Of a stretch of DNA of 64,000 nucleotides, positions 1-8,777 are shown one piece after another. Position 1 is the first letter of the stretch; every line of letters starts with the position of its first letter. The notes under the pieces are model-generated. The model was given only the letters and a program-made list of their open reading frames with translations, ran no database searches and was not told where the DNA came from. This DNA comes from Pontivivens nitratireducens (GTDB taxonomy: Bacteria > Pseudomonadota > Alphaproteobacteria > Rhodobacterales > Rhodobacteraceae). The stretch spans positions 1 to 64,000 of the forward strand of contig NZ_JACJUQ010000008.1 in NCBI RefSeq assembly GCF_014235845.1, written 5' to 3'. A program made the position numbers and the translations under genes.

Positions 1-63
1 CCGGAGAACTTCCTGGCAGCCATCAAGCTCGCAGCGATCCGCATCTGGATTGCTGATCAATGA
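1..63 (+). pseudogene. C-terminal end of a transposase (IS5-like), cut by window start
   Basis: Twenty codons are open from the first base and stop at TGA 61-63. The residues (PENFLAAIKLAAIRIWIADQ) resemble the end of IS5-family DDE transposases, which often finish with a similar alanine-rich, tryptophan-containing helix. Only this tail is visible, so it cannot be said whether the element is intact. Its end would have to lie in 64-97, because the next gene stops at 98. The family call rests on a short segment. Confidence 0.5.
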
Positions 64-97
64 GTCCACACCCTAGCTGGCCTAAGCACGTCCTTGT

Positions 98-1165
98 CTA
101 GGGCGCGTCCATCGCGGCCAGTCCGGGCGCACCCAGCGATGTGACGTACAACGTGCCGTCCACCTCCATCGCCCCGGTGACGAGGGAATATTCCCCCTCC
201 GGCGCTTGCAGAACGTCCAGTATCTGCCCCTCCCCATCGATCCGCATCAAGATGCCGTGATGAACGGGCGCGGGGCGCACGACCTCGGGCAGACGCCAGA
301 TGATGTTGCGCAGCGTCGGATAGGGCGCGAGCGCGTCCGCGATCGCCTGTCGGGGTGAGACGAGGCCGACCCAATACGTGCCATCGCCCTGCGCCTGAAT
401 GTTGTCGGGAAAGCCGGGCAGACCATCCAGAATAACCTCACGCGTGCCGGTTTCCAGATCGTGCTTCCAGATCCGGTATTCGCCGGTTTCCGCGATCAGC
501 AGCGCATCCTGTTGCGGTGTCAGCGCGATACCGTTGGTGAAGTTGAACCCGTCGGCCACCTGCGTCAGACCGTCCGGCGACCAGTGCAGGACATGCCCGG
601 TGCGACGATGTTCCCACAGATCAACGACCGAGGATGCCAGCGTTCCACCCTGCGCCTGCGGATCGTGCCGCCGGGTGGAGACGGAGAAATACACCGACCC
701 GTCCCGCGCCGGGGCCACCTGGTTGGCATAGCGGATCGGCGCGTCGTCATACCGATCGGCAAGCACCTCGGTGCCGTTCGCCTGCGTCCAGCGAAGCAAT
801 CCCAGATAGCTGTCAGCGATGTAGAGCGCGCCATCCCCGCCGAATTCGAGGCCCAGAGGCCGACCGCCCAGCCGTCCGACATGGGTCATCTCGCGGTCAT
901 CAACGCGCCACAACCCGCTTTGCAGGCTGGTCACCCAGGCCACGCCCGCCGCATCGACGGCGATATCCTCGGGGCCCTCTTCGCCTGCCATATCCAGAAT
1001 CTCGACCGAGGCCAGCCGCTGGTTCGGCGCAAACGAACCCGTCAGGCCGGGATCGTGCGAGGGTGTGTAGGCGACAGGGGCGATGCCGGTGGGGCTGAAG
1101 CCCAGATACCAGATCGCGAAAATGGCGATCACCGCATAGGACAGCATTCTAAAGGCGCGATACAT
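98..1165 (-). CDS. Strictosidine synthase / SMP-30-like beta-propeller protein
   Basis: 355 residues. An N-terminal hydrophobic helix (about residues 8-25) suggests membrane anchoring or export. The rest reads as a six-bladed propeller of the strictosidine-synthase-like / gluconolactonase superfamily: repeated G-x-L-Y-I-A-D type strands (for example GALYIADSYLGLLRW), a central FNFTNGIAL segment, and FPDNIQAQGDGTYWVGL near residue 250, which is typical of strictosidine-synthase-like proteins. Bacterial members are probably lactonases or esterases; the substrate cannot be told. It stands alone, divergent from the nitroreductase. A second Met at residue 7 is an alternative start. Confidence 0.75.
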   Translation of the reverse strand: MYRAFRMLSYAVIAIFAIWYLGFSPTGIAPVAYTPSHDPGLTGSFAPNQRLASVEILDMAGEEGPEDIAVDAAGVAWVTSLQSGLWRVDDREMTHVGRLGGRPLGLEFGGDGALYIADSYLGLLRWTQANGTEVLADRYDDAPIRYANQVAPARDGSVYFSVSTRRHDPQAQGGTLASSVVDLWEHRRTGHVLHWSPDGLTQVADGFNFTNGIALTPQQDALLIAETGEYRIWKHDLETGTREVILDGLPGFPDNIQAQGDGTYWVGLVSPRQAIADALAPYPTLRNIIWRLPEVVRPAPVHHGILMRIDGEGQILDVLQAPEGEYSLVTGAMEVDGTLYVTSLGAPGLAAMDAP

Positions 1166-1286
1166 TTGAAGCGGGTTCCTCTCTTTTTACAGAACCCTGC
1201 GCGGAAAAACCCCTGTCAGGCAAGCACGCTGTCTTGAAACCCCCATCCATCGGCGCGACATGGGGCAGGAACGAAAGGACGCTCGC

Positions 1287-1868
1287 ATGGCTCTTACCCC
1301 TCACCCCGAGGTAATGGATTTTCTGCTGACACGCCGGTCGCGCCCCGCGCCGACATTGACCGGCCCAGCCCCCGATCGCACCACGCTGATGCCGATACTG
1401 GAGGCCGCCGCCCGCACCCCCGATCATGGCAAGCTGGAACCCTGGCGCTTTATCGTGCTGGAGGGGGCGGCCCTGACCCGGTTGGCGGATCTGACATTGA
1501 AGCGTGGCACCGCGAAGGCGGAGCCGGAGGAGAAGCTGGCAAAGGCCGCGAACCATTTCCGCACCGCGCACCAAATCGTCGCCGTCATCGCCAGCCCGCA
1601 GCCCAGTGAGAAGGTCCCCGCAATCGAACAGCACCTGTCGGCGGGTGCGGTCTGCCTCGCCCTGCTCAACGCCGCACAGGCGAGCGGCTGGGGTGCAAAC
1701 TGGCTGACCGGCTGGATGGCGATGGACCCCGAATGGCTGCGCGAGGGTCTGTCGCTGCAAGCAGGCGAATTCGTCGCGGGCTTCATCCATATCGGCACGC
1801 AAACCAGCACGCCCCCCGATCGCCCCCGCCCCGATCTGGAGGCCATCACCACATGGGTTCAGGAATGA
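1287..1868 (+). CDS. Nitroreductase family protein (YdjA-like)
   Basis: 193 residues. The FMN-binding nitroreductase fold is indicated by the N-terminal LLTRRSRPAPTL, the RTPDHGKLEPWRFIVLEG block (phosphate/FMN contacts of YdjA-type enzymes), and the C-terminal WGANWLTGW and FVAGFIHIGT segments. Such small single-domain proteins reduce nitro compounds or quinones with NAD(P)H; the physiological substrate is unknown. The start at 1287 is preferred over 1260 because AAAGGA lies about 9 bases upstream and family members begin close to this Met. Its TGA overlaps the next ATG as ATGA, suggesting translational coupling to the EI24 gene. Confidence 0.85.
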   Translation: MALTPHPEVMDFLLTRRSRPAPTLTGPAPDRTTLMPILEAAARTPDHGKLEPWRFIVLEGAALTRLADLTLKRGTAKAEPEEKLAKAANHFRTAHQIVAVIASPQPSEKVPAIEQHLSAGAVCLALLNAAQASGWGANWLTGWMAMDPEWLREGLSLQAGEFVAGFIHIGTQTSTPPDRPRPDLEAITTWVQE

Positions 1869-2578
1869 TCGCCCCCATTCTGGCCGCGCTGAACCAACTG
1901 CCCGACCCCAAATTCCGAATGGTCCTGCTCAAGGCTGTCGCGATGACGCTGGGGGTGCTGATCGTGCTCTACACGCTGGTGGGCTATCTGGTGTCGGGCA
2001 TCGACCCGTTCAGCCTGCCGTGGATCGGCATGGTAGACCCTGCTGGCCTCCTCGCCGGATTGGCGGTCGGTGCGATGATGCTGGCATCGGTGTTCCTGAT
2101 GATTCCGGTGGCGTCGCTGTGCATCGGGTTCCTGCTCGACGATATTGCCGAGGCGGTGGAGCAGAAACACTACGCGCATCTGCCTGCGGCCACGCCGCCC
2201 GGCCTGTTGACCACCATCGTCGATACGGTGCGGTTCTTCGTGATTCTGGTGGTGGCGAACATCGCGGCGCTGGCGATCTATCTGCTGGTGGCCCCTCTGG
2301 CGCCGTTCATCTTCTATCTGGTGAACGGATACCTTCTGGGCCGCGAATATTTCCAGCTGGTCGCCCTGCGCCGCCTGCCCCCGCGTGAGGCGAGCGCGCT
2401 CAGAAAATCCAATCGCGGACGCATCTGGGTGATGGGTATCGCGATGGCCGTGCCGCTGTCGATTCCGGTGCTGAACCTGATCGTGCCGCTGATCGGGGTG
2501 GCGGCCTATACGCACCTGTTCCATCGGCTGCGCGGGAATGTCAGCACTCAGGCAGGTTTCAACACTCAGGCACGTTGA
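1865..2578 (+). CDS. EI24 domain / CysZ-like integral membrane protein
   Basis: 237 residues with about five or six strongly hydrophobic segments (roughly residues 15-45, 50-85, 110-160, 195-225). It ends in a FHRLRGN basic tail. The FLLDDIAEAVEQKHY stretch, the FIFYLVNGYLLGREYFQLVALRR block and the later FPVLNLIVPLIG-like helix fit the EI24/CysZ family. CysZ proteins are sulfate permeases in some bacteria, but most alphaproteobacterial members are uncharacterised. The start at 1865 overlaps the nitroreductase stop (ATGA); an in-frame ATG at 1853 is possible. The 3' end overlaps the convergent serine dehydratase by 20 bases. Confidence 0.75.
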   Translation: MIAPILAALNQLPDPKFRMVLLKAVAMTLGVLIVLYTLVGYLVSGIDPFSLPWIGMVDPAGLLAGLAVGAMMLASVFLMIPVASLCIGFLLDDIAEAVEQKHYAHLPAATPPGLLTTIVDTVRFFVILVVANIAALAIYLLVAPLAPFIFYLVNGYLLGREYFQLVALRRLPPREASALRKSNRGRIWVMGIAMAVPLSIPVLNLIVPLIGVAAYTHLFHRLRGNVSTQAGFNTQAR

Positions 2579-3950
2579 CGGCCAGCCCACCTTGCGAGGT
2601 TTCCTTGTAGCGTCGATCCATGTCGCGTCCTGTCTGGCGCATCGTCTCGACGCAGGCATCGAGGCTGACCAGATGCCGACCGTCGCCGCGCAACGACAGG
2701 GAGGCCGCCGAAACCGCCTTGATGGCACCCAATCCATTGCGCTCGATGCAGGGTGCCTGCACCAGCCCCTTGATCGGATCGCATGTCATGCCGAGGTGAT
2801 GCTCCAACGCGATTTCAGCTGCATTCTCCACCTGCTCGGGCGTGCCGTCCATCACGGCGCACAATCCCGCAGCGGCCATCGCGGCGGCGGAGCCGACCTC
2901 GCCTTGGCACCCAACCTCCGCGCCTGAGATCGAGGCATTGCTCTTGATCAGCCCCCCGACGGCAGCGGCCGTCAGCAGAAAGTCCGGGATCAGACCGCGA
3001 TGCGCCCCCGGCACATGATCCAGCCAGTAACGGATCGTTCCAGGCACGACCCCTGCCGCACCATTGGTCGGTGCGGTTACGACCTGACCACCGGCGGCGT
3101 TTTCCTCATTCACGGCCATCGCATAGACCGACAGCCAGTCGTTGACGGTATGGGGGGCGGACAGGTTGCGGCCCCGTTCCTCCAGCAACTGGCGATGAAT
3201 GTGGCCCGCACGCCGGCGCAGGTTCAGCCCGCCCGGCAGGATCCCGTCGGTGGCGATGCCGCGCGCGATGCAATCCTCCATCACCCGCCAGATCCGGTCG
3301 AGACCTTTGTCCAGATCCTCCGCCGAGCGGGCCGCCAGTTCGTTGCGGCGCTTCATCTGCGCGATGGAATGTCCGCTTTCGCGCGCCATGCGCAGCATCT
3401 CCGCCGCGGTTCTGAACGGATGCGGCACGCCCTCGGGCATGGTATCCTCGCCCTGCCGGTCCAGTTCGCGCGCGGTCATGACGAAGCCGCCGCCGACGGA
3501 ATAATAGGTCTCCGTCATGTGCAGGTTGCCTGCAACGTCATAGGCGCGCAGCACCATGCCGTTCGTGTGACCGGGCAGCATTTCGTCATAGTCGAAGATC
3601 AGATCGGTTTCGGGCGCGTAGGCAAGCGCGGGCAAGCCATCGGGCCGCAGTGTCCCGGTCTCATACAAGGTTGCCAGTTCGTGCTCCGCCGCCACCACGT
3701 CGAAGGTCGCTGGCGCATGGCCCAGCAGGCCCAGATGGACCGCGCGATCGGTCGCGTGCCCCTTGCCCGTGAACGCGAGGGAGCCGTGCAACCGCGCCTC
3801 GATCCGGGCCGCCTCACCCGCGCCGGGCACCCGGTCTGCGCCGCTGCGCAGGGCCTCCAGAAAACGGGCCGCCGCCACCATCGGCCCCATAGTATGAGAG
3901 GATGAGGGCCCGACTCCGATCTTGAAAATATCGAATACACTTAGAAACAT
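2559..3950 (-). CDS. sdaA: L-serine ammonia-lyase, iron-sulfur dependent
   Basis: 463 residues, the usual length for the single-chain [4Fe-4S] L-serine dehydratase that converts serine to pyruvate and ammonia. Landmarks are the N-terminal SVFDIFKIGVGPSSSHTMGP motif, the central GVVPGTIRYWL region, and cluster/active-site cysteines in SGAEVGCQGEVGSAAAM, GMTCDPIKG and QAPCIERN. The start MFLSVFDIF at 3950 is chosen because family proteins begin there; an ATG five codons upstream adds only MTEGI. Convergent with the EI24 gene, with overlapping 3' ends. Divergent from the DNA ligase across about 150 bases. Confidence 0.95.
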   Translation of the reverse strand: MFLSVFDIFKIGVGPSSSHTMGPMVAAARFLEALRSGADRVPGAGEAARIEARLHGSLAFTGKGHATDRAVHLGLLGHAPATFDVVAAEHELATLYETGTLRPDGLPALAYAPETDLIFDYDEMLPGHTNGMVLRAYDVAGNLHMTETYYSVGGGFVMTARELDRQGEDTMPEGVPHPFRTAAEMLRMARESGHSIAQMKRRNELAARSAEDLDKGLDRIWRVMEDCIARGIATDGILPGGLNLRRRAGHIHRQLLEERGRNLSAPHTVNDWLSVYAMAVNEENAAGGQVVTAPTNGAAGVVPGTIRYWLDHVPGAHRGLIPDFLLTAAAVGGLIKSNASISGAEVGCQGEVGSAAAMAAAGLCAVMDGTPEQVENAAEIALEHHLGMTCDPIKGLVQAPCIERNGLGAIKAVSAASLSLRGDGRHLVSLDACVETMRQTGRDMDRRYKETSQGGLAVNVPEC

Positions 3951-4102
3951 GATCCCCTCCGTCACCCTCCTTTTATCCTGCGCAAACCCGTCCCGCGTTC
4001 CGAATGCGACGCTGATCCGACCGTGCGCGCCCCTGCGCCAGCGAAGCTTTTGCCGCAGGTTGGCCTCTCGCCCCCGGGCGCTTTCCCGCTAGATGGCCCC
4101 AT

Positions 4103-5656
4103 ATGACACCGTTCGCGAATTTATTGGAACAGTTGGCCTTCACGCCCGGCCGCAATGGCAAGCTTGTGCTGTTGCGCCGTTATTTCAGCAGCACCCCGGA
4201 CCCGGATCGCGGCTGGGCGCTGGCCGCGCTGGCCGGAACTCTGGATCTGCCGCATGTGACCCCCTCGGTCATTCGCGGCATGATGGAGGAGCGGATGGAC
4301 CCGGTGCTGTTCGCCCTGTCGCGCGCCTATGTCGGGGATCTGGCGGAAACCGTGTCGCTGCTGTGGCCGGAGCCTGAGGAAACCTCGCCCCCCAGTCTGG
4401 ATGAGGTCGTCACCCGCCTGCTGGCCTCCAGCCGGTCCGACCGGCCAGCGGTCCTGGCCGGTTTGCTGAACCGGTGCGAGGCCTCGGCCAGACTGGCGCT
4501 TATCAAGCTGTGCACGGGGGGAATGCGGGTCGGCGTATCCACCCGCATGGCACAAAACGCGCTGGCGGATGCGGACCATCCGGTTGAGGTGATCGAACGT
4601 CTGTGGTTCGCGATCGACCCGCCCTATGGTGAGCTGTTCCGCTGGCTCGACGGCGGTCCGCGCCCCGATGTGGACCTGTCGCTGGCCTATCGCCCGATGA
4701 TGCTGGCCCACCCGGTGGAGGAACGCTTCACCACACTCGACCCGGCGGATTATGTCGCGGAGTGGAAATGGGACGGCATCCGCGTGCAGGCGGTCGCCAC
4801 GCCGGGCGGTCGCAGGCTCTACACCCGCACCGGGGACGACATCTCCGACAGCTTCCCCGATATCGTCGAGGCGATGGACTGGCACGGCTGCATTGACGGC
4901 GAATTGCTGGTGATGCGCGATCAGGCCGTCGCGCCCTTTGCCGATCTGCAAAAACGGCTGGGGCGCAAGCGGGTGGGAAAGAAGACCCTCACCGATTTTC
5001 CCGCGCATATCCGCGCCTATGACCTGCTCGACCATGACGGCGAGGATTTGCGCGATCTGCCATGGACGCAGCGCCGCGCCCGGCTCGAAGGGTTCGGCAC
5101 CCGCCCCCGGCTCGACCTGTCACCGGTGATTCCGTTCGAGACATGGCCGCAATTGCAGACGCTGCGCGACAGCGCGCGTGAGGATGCTCTCGAAGGGCTG
5201 ATGCTCAAACGACGTGACAGCCTCTACCTCGCCGGTCGTCCGGTCGGGCAATGGTGGAAGTGGAAACGCGATCCGTTGGAGGCCGATTGCGTGATGATGT
5301 ATGCGCAGCGCGGCCACGGCAGGCGGTCGTCCTATTATTCCGACTACACGTTCGGCGCCTGGGTGGACGGGCCGGAGGGGCGCTATCTGACGCCGGTGGG
5401 CAAGGCCTATTCCGGCTTTACCGATGCGGAGCTGGAGGAGCTGGACCGCTTCGTCCGCAACAACTTCACCCAGCGGTTCGGACCGGTGCGCGCGGTCAAA
5501 CCGAAACTGGTTCTGGAAATCGCCTTCGATGCCATTCAGGAGAGCAAGCGGCACAAATCCGGTGTTGCCATGCGCTTTCCGCGTATCAAGCGCATTCGCT
5601 GGGACAAACCTCCCGAGGAGGCCGCCACCTTGCAGGCCCTGCGCGCGATGATCTGA
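4103..5656 (+). CDS. ATP-dependent DNA ligase (LigB/Lhr-associated type)
   Basis: 517 residues. An N-terminal DNA-binding domain (about 1-200) is followed by the adenylation domain with the motif I lysine in EWKWDGIRVQ (K222), motif III around FPDIVEAMDWHGCIDGELL, motif IV EGLMLKRRDS and motif V WWKWKRDPLEADCVMM. A C-terminal OB fold carries FDAIQESKRHKSGVAMRFPRI. The layout matches the ATP-dependent ligases that in many alphaproteobacteria sit with an Lhr-type helicase, a metallo-beta-lactamase exonuclease and a phosphoesterase in a DNA repair island. Here none of these partners flanks it. Confidence 0.92.
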   Translation: MTPFANLLEQLAFTPGRNGKLVLLRRYFSSTPDPDRGWALAALAGTLDLPHVTPSVIRGMMEERMDPVLFALSRAYVGDLAETVSLLWPEPEETSPPSLDEVVTRLLASSRSDRPAVLAGLLNRCEASARLALIKLCTGGMRVGVSTRMAQNALADADHPVEVIERLWFAIDPPYGELFRWLDGGPRPDVDLSLAYRPMMLAHPVEERFTTLDPADYVAEWKWDGIRVQAVATPGGRRLYTRTGDDISDSFPDIVEAMDWHGCIDGELLVMRDQAVAPFADLQKRLGRKRVGKKTLTDFPAHIRAYDLLDHDGEDLRDLPWTQRRARLEGFGTRPRLDLSPVIPFETWPQLQTLRDSAREDALEGLMLKRRDSLYLAGRPVGQWWKWKRDPLEADCVMMYAQRGHGRRSSYYSDYTFGAWVDGPEGRYLTPVGKAYSGFTDAELEELDRFVRNNFTQRFGPVRAVKPKLVLEIAFDAIQESKRHKSGVAMRFPRIKRIRWDKPPEEAATLQALRAMI

Positions 5657-5738
5657 GATCGGGGCGGCAGGCACAGGGCTTGATCCAGGCGGATACTTGC
5701 CCGAAGGTCGGGCCGACGTGAAATCACGGAGTATCCTC

Positions 5739-6263
5739 ATGCAACGCATCGCGACCCTTGCCCCGGCACTTGCCTTGGCCCTTGCCGTTTTCAGCCCCCT
5801 GACCGGTGCCATGGCGCAGCAGGCCGCATCTGTTGAGAATGGCACCACCTTCGGCAGCTGGGTCATCGGATGTGGCGCGGAAACGACGCAGCCCGCCCAA
5901 TGCAATCTGGTTCAGGACCTCAGAATCGCGGAATCCGGCGCGCTGGTCGCGCGCGTTCTCGTCACCGAGCTTCAGGGCGGTCCCGCGCTGATCGGGCAAG
6001 TGCCGATCGGGGCCTATCTGCCCTCCGGTATCGTTTATCAGGTGGAGGGCGACGACACCCCGCAGCGCGAACTGATCTGGCAGCGTTGTCTGGGCGAACT
6101 GTGTGAGGGGGCACTGGCGCTGGATGATGCGGAGATCGAACGGTTGAGCCAGGGCACCATGCTGCTCGGCTATCGCCCCGCTCCCGGCAGCGACCCGGTG
6201 ATCCTGCGCATTCAACTCGACGGGTTCGGGGACGGCGTCGCCGCGATCTTTGGCGGGAACTGA
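5739..6263 (+). CDS. Invasion-associated locus B (IalB)-like periplasmic protein
   Basis: 174 residues. A signal peptide (about residues 1-26, cleavage near AMAQ-QA) is followed by an IalB-like domain. It contains the TTFGSWVIGCG start and four cysteines in two groups (CGAETTQPAQCN and QRCLGELCEG) that likely form disulfides. A repeated hydrophobic/Gly pattern runs to GYRPAPGSDPVILRIQLDGF. IalB proteins were named in Bartonella but are common in free-living Rhodobacterales, where the role is unknown. The start at 5739 is chosen by the signal peptide and an upstream GGAG. It is monocistronic and converges with the coxM-like gene. Confidence 0.85.
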   Translation: MQRIATLAPALALALAVFSPLTGAMAQQAASVENGTTFGSWVIGCGAETTQPAQCNLVQDLRIAESGALVARVLVTELQGGPALIGQVPIGAYLPSGIVYQVEGDDTPQRELIWQRCLGELCEGALALDDAEIERLSQGTMLLGYRPAPGSDPVILRIQLDGFGDGVAAIFGGN

Positions 6264-6306
6264 GCCTCCTGCCGCCCAAGCGCGGGCGGCAGGGGCAAAC
6301 CTTGGA

Positions 6307-7095
6307 TCAGGTCAGCTTTTCGACCGCGCGGCGGGTCATCACCCCGATCAGATGGGCGCGATAGGCCGCAGTGCCGTGAATATCCGCGATCATGTCCTCC
6401 GCTGAGTGGCGTAGCCCCTCAATCGCACCGGCACTGAAATTCGACGAAAGCGCCTGCTCGGCCTCCGCCCAGCGGAACACGCCGTTATTGCTGGCACCGG
6501 TGACGGCGACGCGCACGCCATCAGCGTATTTCGCCACGAACACCGCGACCAGCGGGAACCGGCTGGCGGGTTGGGCCATCTTCTCGTAATGCGCGGCCTG
6601 CGGGATGGGAAACCTGACGGCGGTGACGATCTCCCCTTCCTCCAGCGCGGTGGTGAACATGCCCTGAAAATAATCGTCAGCCGCGATTTCGCGCGTGTTC
6701 GTCACGATGGTCGCGCCCGAACCGAGGGCCGCAGCCGGATAGCAGGCGGACGGATCGTTGTTGGCCAGACTGCCGCCGATGGTGCCGCGATTGCGCACCG
6801 ACGGGTCGCCGATACGCCCCGCCAGATCGGCCAGCCCCGGATAGGCCTCTGCCGCCTGCGCCGCGACGGTCGCATGGGTCGTACCGCCGCCGATCTCGAT
6901 CACATCGCCGTTCACGCGAACATATTTCAGATCCGCGATATGGGCGAGGCTGACAAGGGTGCCGGGATCGGCCAATCGCGCCTTGAGGGTCGGGATCAAC
7001 GTCTGACCACCGCCCAGGGCCTGCGCCTCACCCTCCGAAAGTGCCTGAATGGCTTCGTCTATGCTGGTGGGTTTTACGAAATCGAATGCGTACAT
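6307..7095 (-). CDS. coxM: FAD-binding medium subunit of a CO dehydrogenase-like xanthine oxidase family enzyme
   Basis: 262 residues, standard for CoxM/CutM. FAD-binding motifs are AQALGGGQTLIPTLKARLADP (about 25-45) and RNRGTIGGSLANNDPSACYPA (about 101-121), followed by a CO dehydrogenase flavoprotein C-terminal domain. The subunit passes electrons from the small 2Fe-2S subunit to a quinone or other acceptor. AGGAGA precedes the ATG. It lies directly downstream of coxS in the same orientation, with a 73-base gap. The molybdenum large subunit is absent on both sides, so the substrate cannot be assigned; the coxM name is by family only. Confidence 0.85.
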   Translation of the reverse strand: MYAFDFVKPTSIDEAIQALSEGEAQALGGGQTLIPTLKARLADPGTLVSLAHIADLKYVRVNGDVIEIGGGTTHATVAAQAAEAYPGLADLAGRIGDPSVRNRGTIGGSLANNDPSACYPAAALGSGATIVTNTREIAADDYFQGMFTTALEEGEIVTAVRFPIPQAAHYEKMAQPASRFPLVAVFVAKYADGVRVAVTGASNNGVFRWAEAEQALSSNFSAGAIEGLRHSAEDMIADIHGTAAYRAHLIGVMTRRAVEKLT

Positions 7096-7168
7096 CTGGT
7101 GATCTCCTGTCGGTGAACCCTTGCAGGTCCTGCTCTGCTCCGTTCGCTTGGGTCTTGTCCGTTCGCAG

Positions 7169-7654
7169 CTACCCCGCCGCGACCGAGGGCACGTTTTGCC
7201 CGGCGGCGGCCTGAATGGCCTTCACGATGTTGTGGTAGCCGGTGCACCGGCAGATGTTGCCCTCAAGGTAATCGCGAATTTCCTGCTCGGACGGATCGGG
7301 GTTGTTCTTGAGCAGATCGGCCGCGATCATCACCATGCCCGGTGTGCAGAACCCGCATTGCAGACCGTGATAATCGCGAAAGGCCTGCTGAATGGTGCCC
7401 AGCGAACCGTCGGGGTTCGCCATGCCTTCGATCGTGGTAATCTCGGCCCCTTCGGCATCCGCTGCGAACATGGTGCAGGATTTCACCGCGACCCCGTCCA
7501 CGTGCACGACACAGGCGCCACATTGCGAGGTGTCGCAGCCGACATGGGTGCCGGTCAGCCTCAACCCCTCGCGGAGGAAATTCACCAACAGGGTGTTGCC
7601 CTCCGCCGCCGCGCTTACGTCCTTGCCGTTCACACGCATGGAAATGGTGGTCAT
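7169..7654 (-). CDS. coxS: 2Fe-2S small subunit of a CO dehydrogenase-like molybdenum hydroxylase
   Basis: 161 residues. The plant-ferredoxin-type cluster ligands are in [16 protein letters not shown] plus KSCTM. The second, all-helical domain carries the paired motifs [12 protein letters not shown] and [12 protein letters not shown], all eight cysteines being present. The start at 7654 ([11 protein letters not shown]) is set by GGGGAG just upstream and by family length; the open frame runs on to 7828 but that part is not protein-like. It is first in a two-gene unit with coxM. Its upstream neighbour, an acyltransferase on the same strand, is unrelated. Confidence 0.92.
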   Translation of the reverse strand: MTTISMRVNGKDVSAAAEGNTLLVNFLREGLRLTGTHVGCDTSQCGACVVHVDGVAVKSCTMFAADAEGAEITTIEGMANPDGSLGTIQQAFRDYHGLQCGFCTPGMVMIAADLLKNNPDPSEQEIRDYLEGNICRCTGYHNIVKAIQAAAGQNVPSVAAG

Positions 7655-7824
7655 CTCGATCTCCCCGATTCTCGCGGCGCGCTCCTCGCGAATCCGGGCG
7701 CGCCATTGATTGCGCGCAGTGTCGGGCGGAATCGCCTGTCTGCCAAGCCCCGACCTGGCAATTTCGTTCGACGGGCAAGTGATACGCCCCGGACGAACAG
7801 TGTCGCAGCGCGGCGGAGTGTCGA

Positions 7825-8694
7825 TCACCCCAACCGAGGCTGCGGTTTGAGTTGCCGGGGGCGGTTCACGAACAACCTGCGCTCGCGCCGGGGGGAGCGT
7901 AGGCGGTCAACCGCGTCGAACAGAACCTGCGTCGCCGTATCGCTGTCGGCGGGCAGACTGTCACCCTGGATCACCGTGCCGAGGCGCACGTGAAATTGCT
8001 GCCGGTCCTTGTTCAGAACCTCGTGAAACAGGGTGATGTCGCGCAAGCTGGGATGCATCTTGTCGAACAGATAGAACAGCAGCGAGTTTCGTGCGGTGAT
8101 CCGCACCGGCACCACGGGCAATTCGTATTTTCGCGCCAGCATGGCGGCGGAGGGCATCCACTCCCGCTCATGCAGCGACATTCCCCGCCGCTTGGACAGG
8201 CGCCCGGCAGGGAAGATCACGGCGAGCCGACCCTTGGCAAAGGCATCCTTCGCATAGGTCAGAGTCTCACGGTTTTTCTTCATCGACCGCTTGCCCTCAC
8301 GCCATTCGACCGGCGCGATCATCGAGGTGAATTGCGGCATGATCCGCAGGATGTCCCCGTTGGCAAAAAAGAACAGATCCGGTCTGAGGTGGCGCAGCAG
8401 CTTGTACAGGACGATACCGTCGGCAATTCCGGTGGGATGGTTGCATACGATGATCGCCGGCCCGTCCTCGGGCACGTTTTCCAGCCCCTCGACCTCGACC
8501 CGTTTGGCAATCAGGTCCGCCATGTGGTCCATAACCTCAGGCGTTGGGGTCTTTTCGAACTTCCGGCCCAGCGCCAGCGTGCGATCATAGGACAGCATCA
8601 GATGCAGCAAGGCCCGAACCGGGCGCACCAGAGGGCCCGCGCGGTACATCCACCGCGCACGCTCCTCAATCAAAGTGTCGAGCTGTTCTTTCAT
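7825..8694 (-). CDS. Lysophospholipid / 1-acyl-glycerol-phosphate acyltransferase family protein
   Basis: 289 residues. The PlsC-like acyltransferase signature is the [14 protein letters not shown] block (about residues 82-95), with the catalytic His in the NHPxGxxDG form used by COG3176/OlsB-linked acyltransferases rather than the strict HX4D form. Later motifs include [13 protein letters not shown], which fits the acceptor/phosphate block, and [18 protein letters not shown]. It probably acylates a lysolipid or ornithine-type lipid at the inner membrane; the acceptor is not deducible. Convergent and divergent neighbours give no operon clue. Confidence 0.82.
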   Translation of the reverse strand: MKEQLDTLIEERARWMYRAGPLVRPVRALLHLMLSYDRTLALGRKFEKTPTPEVMDHMADLIAKRVEVEGLENVPEDGPAIIVCNHPTGIADGIVLYKLLRHLRPDLFFFANGDILRIMPQFTSMIAPVEWREGKRSMKKNRETLTYAKDAFAKGRLAVIFPAGRLSKRRGMSLHEREWMPSAAMLARKYELPVVPVRITARNSLLFYLFDKMHPSLRDITLFHEVLNKDRQQFHVRLGTVIQGDSLPADSDTATQVLFDAVDRLRSPRRERRLFVNRPRQLKPQPRLG

Positions 8695-8777
8695 TCCCTG
8701 GCACTACCGCGCTGTCATGTCCGTCTTGCGACACTCTTCCCCCCATCAGGTAGAACGCGGCGCGGATGAAACAATCC

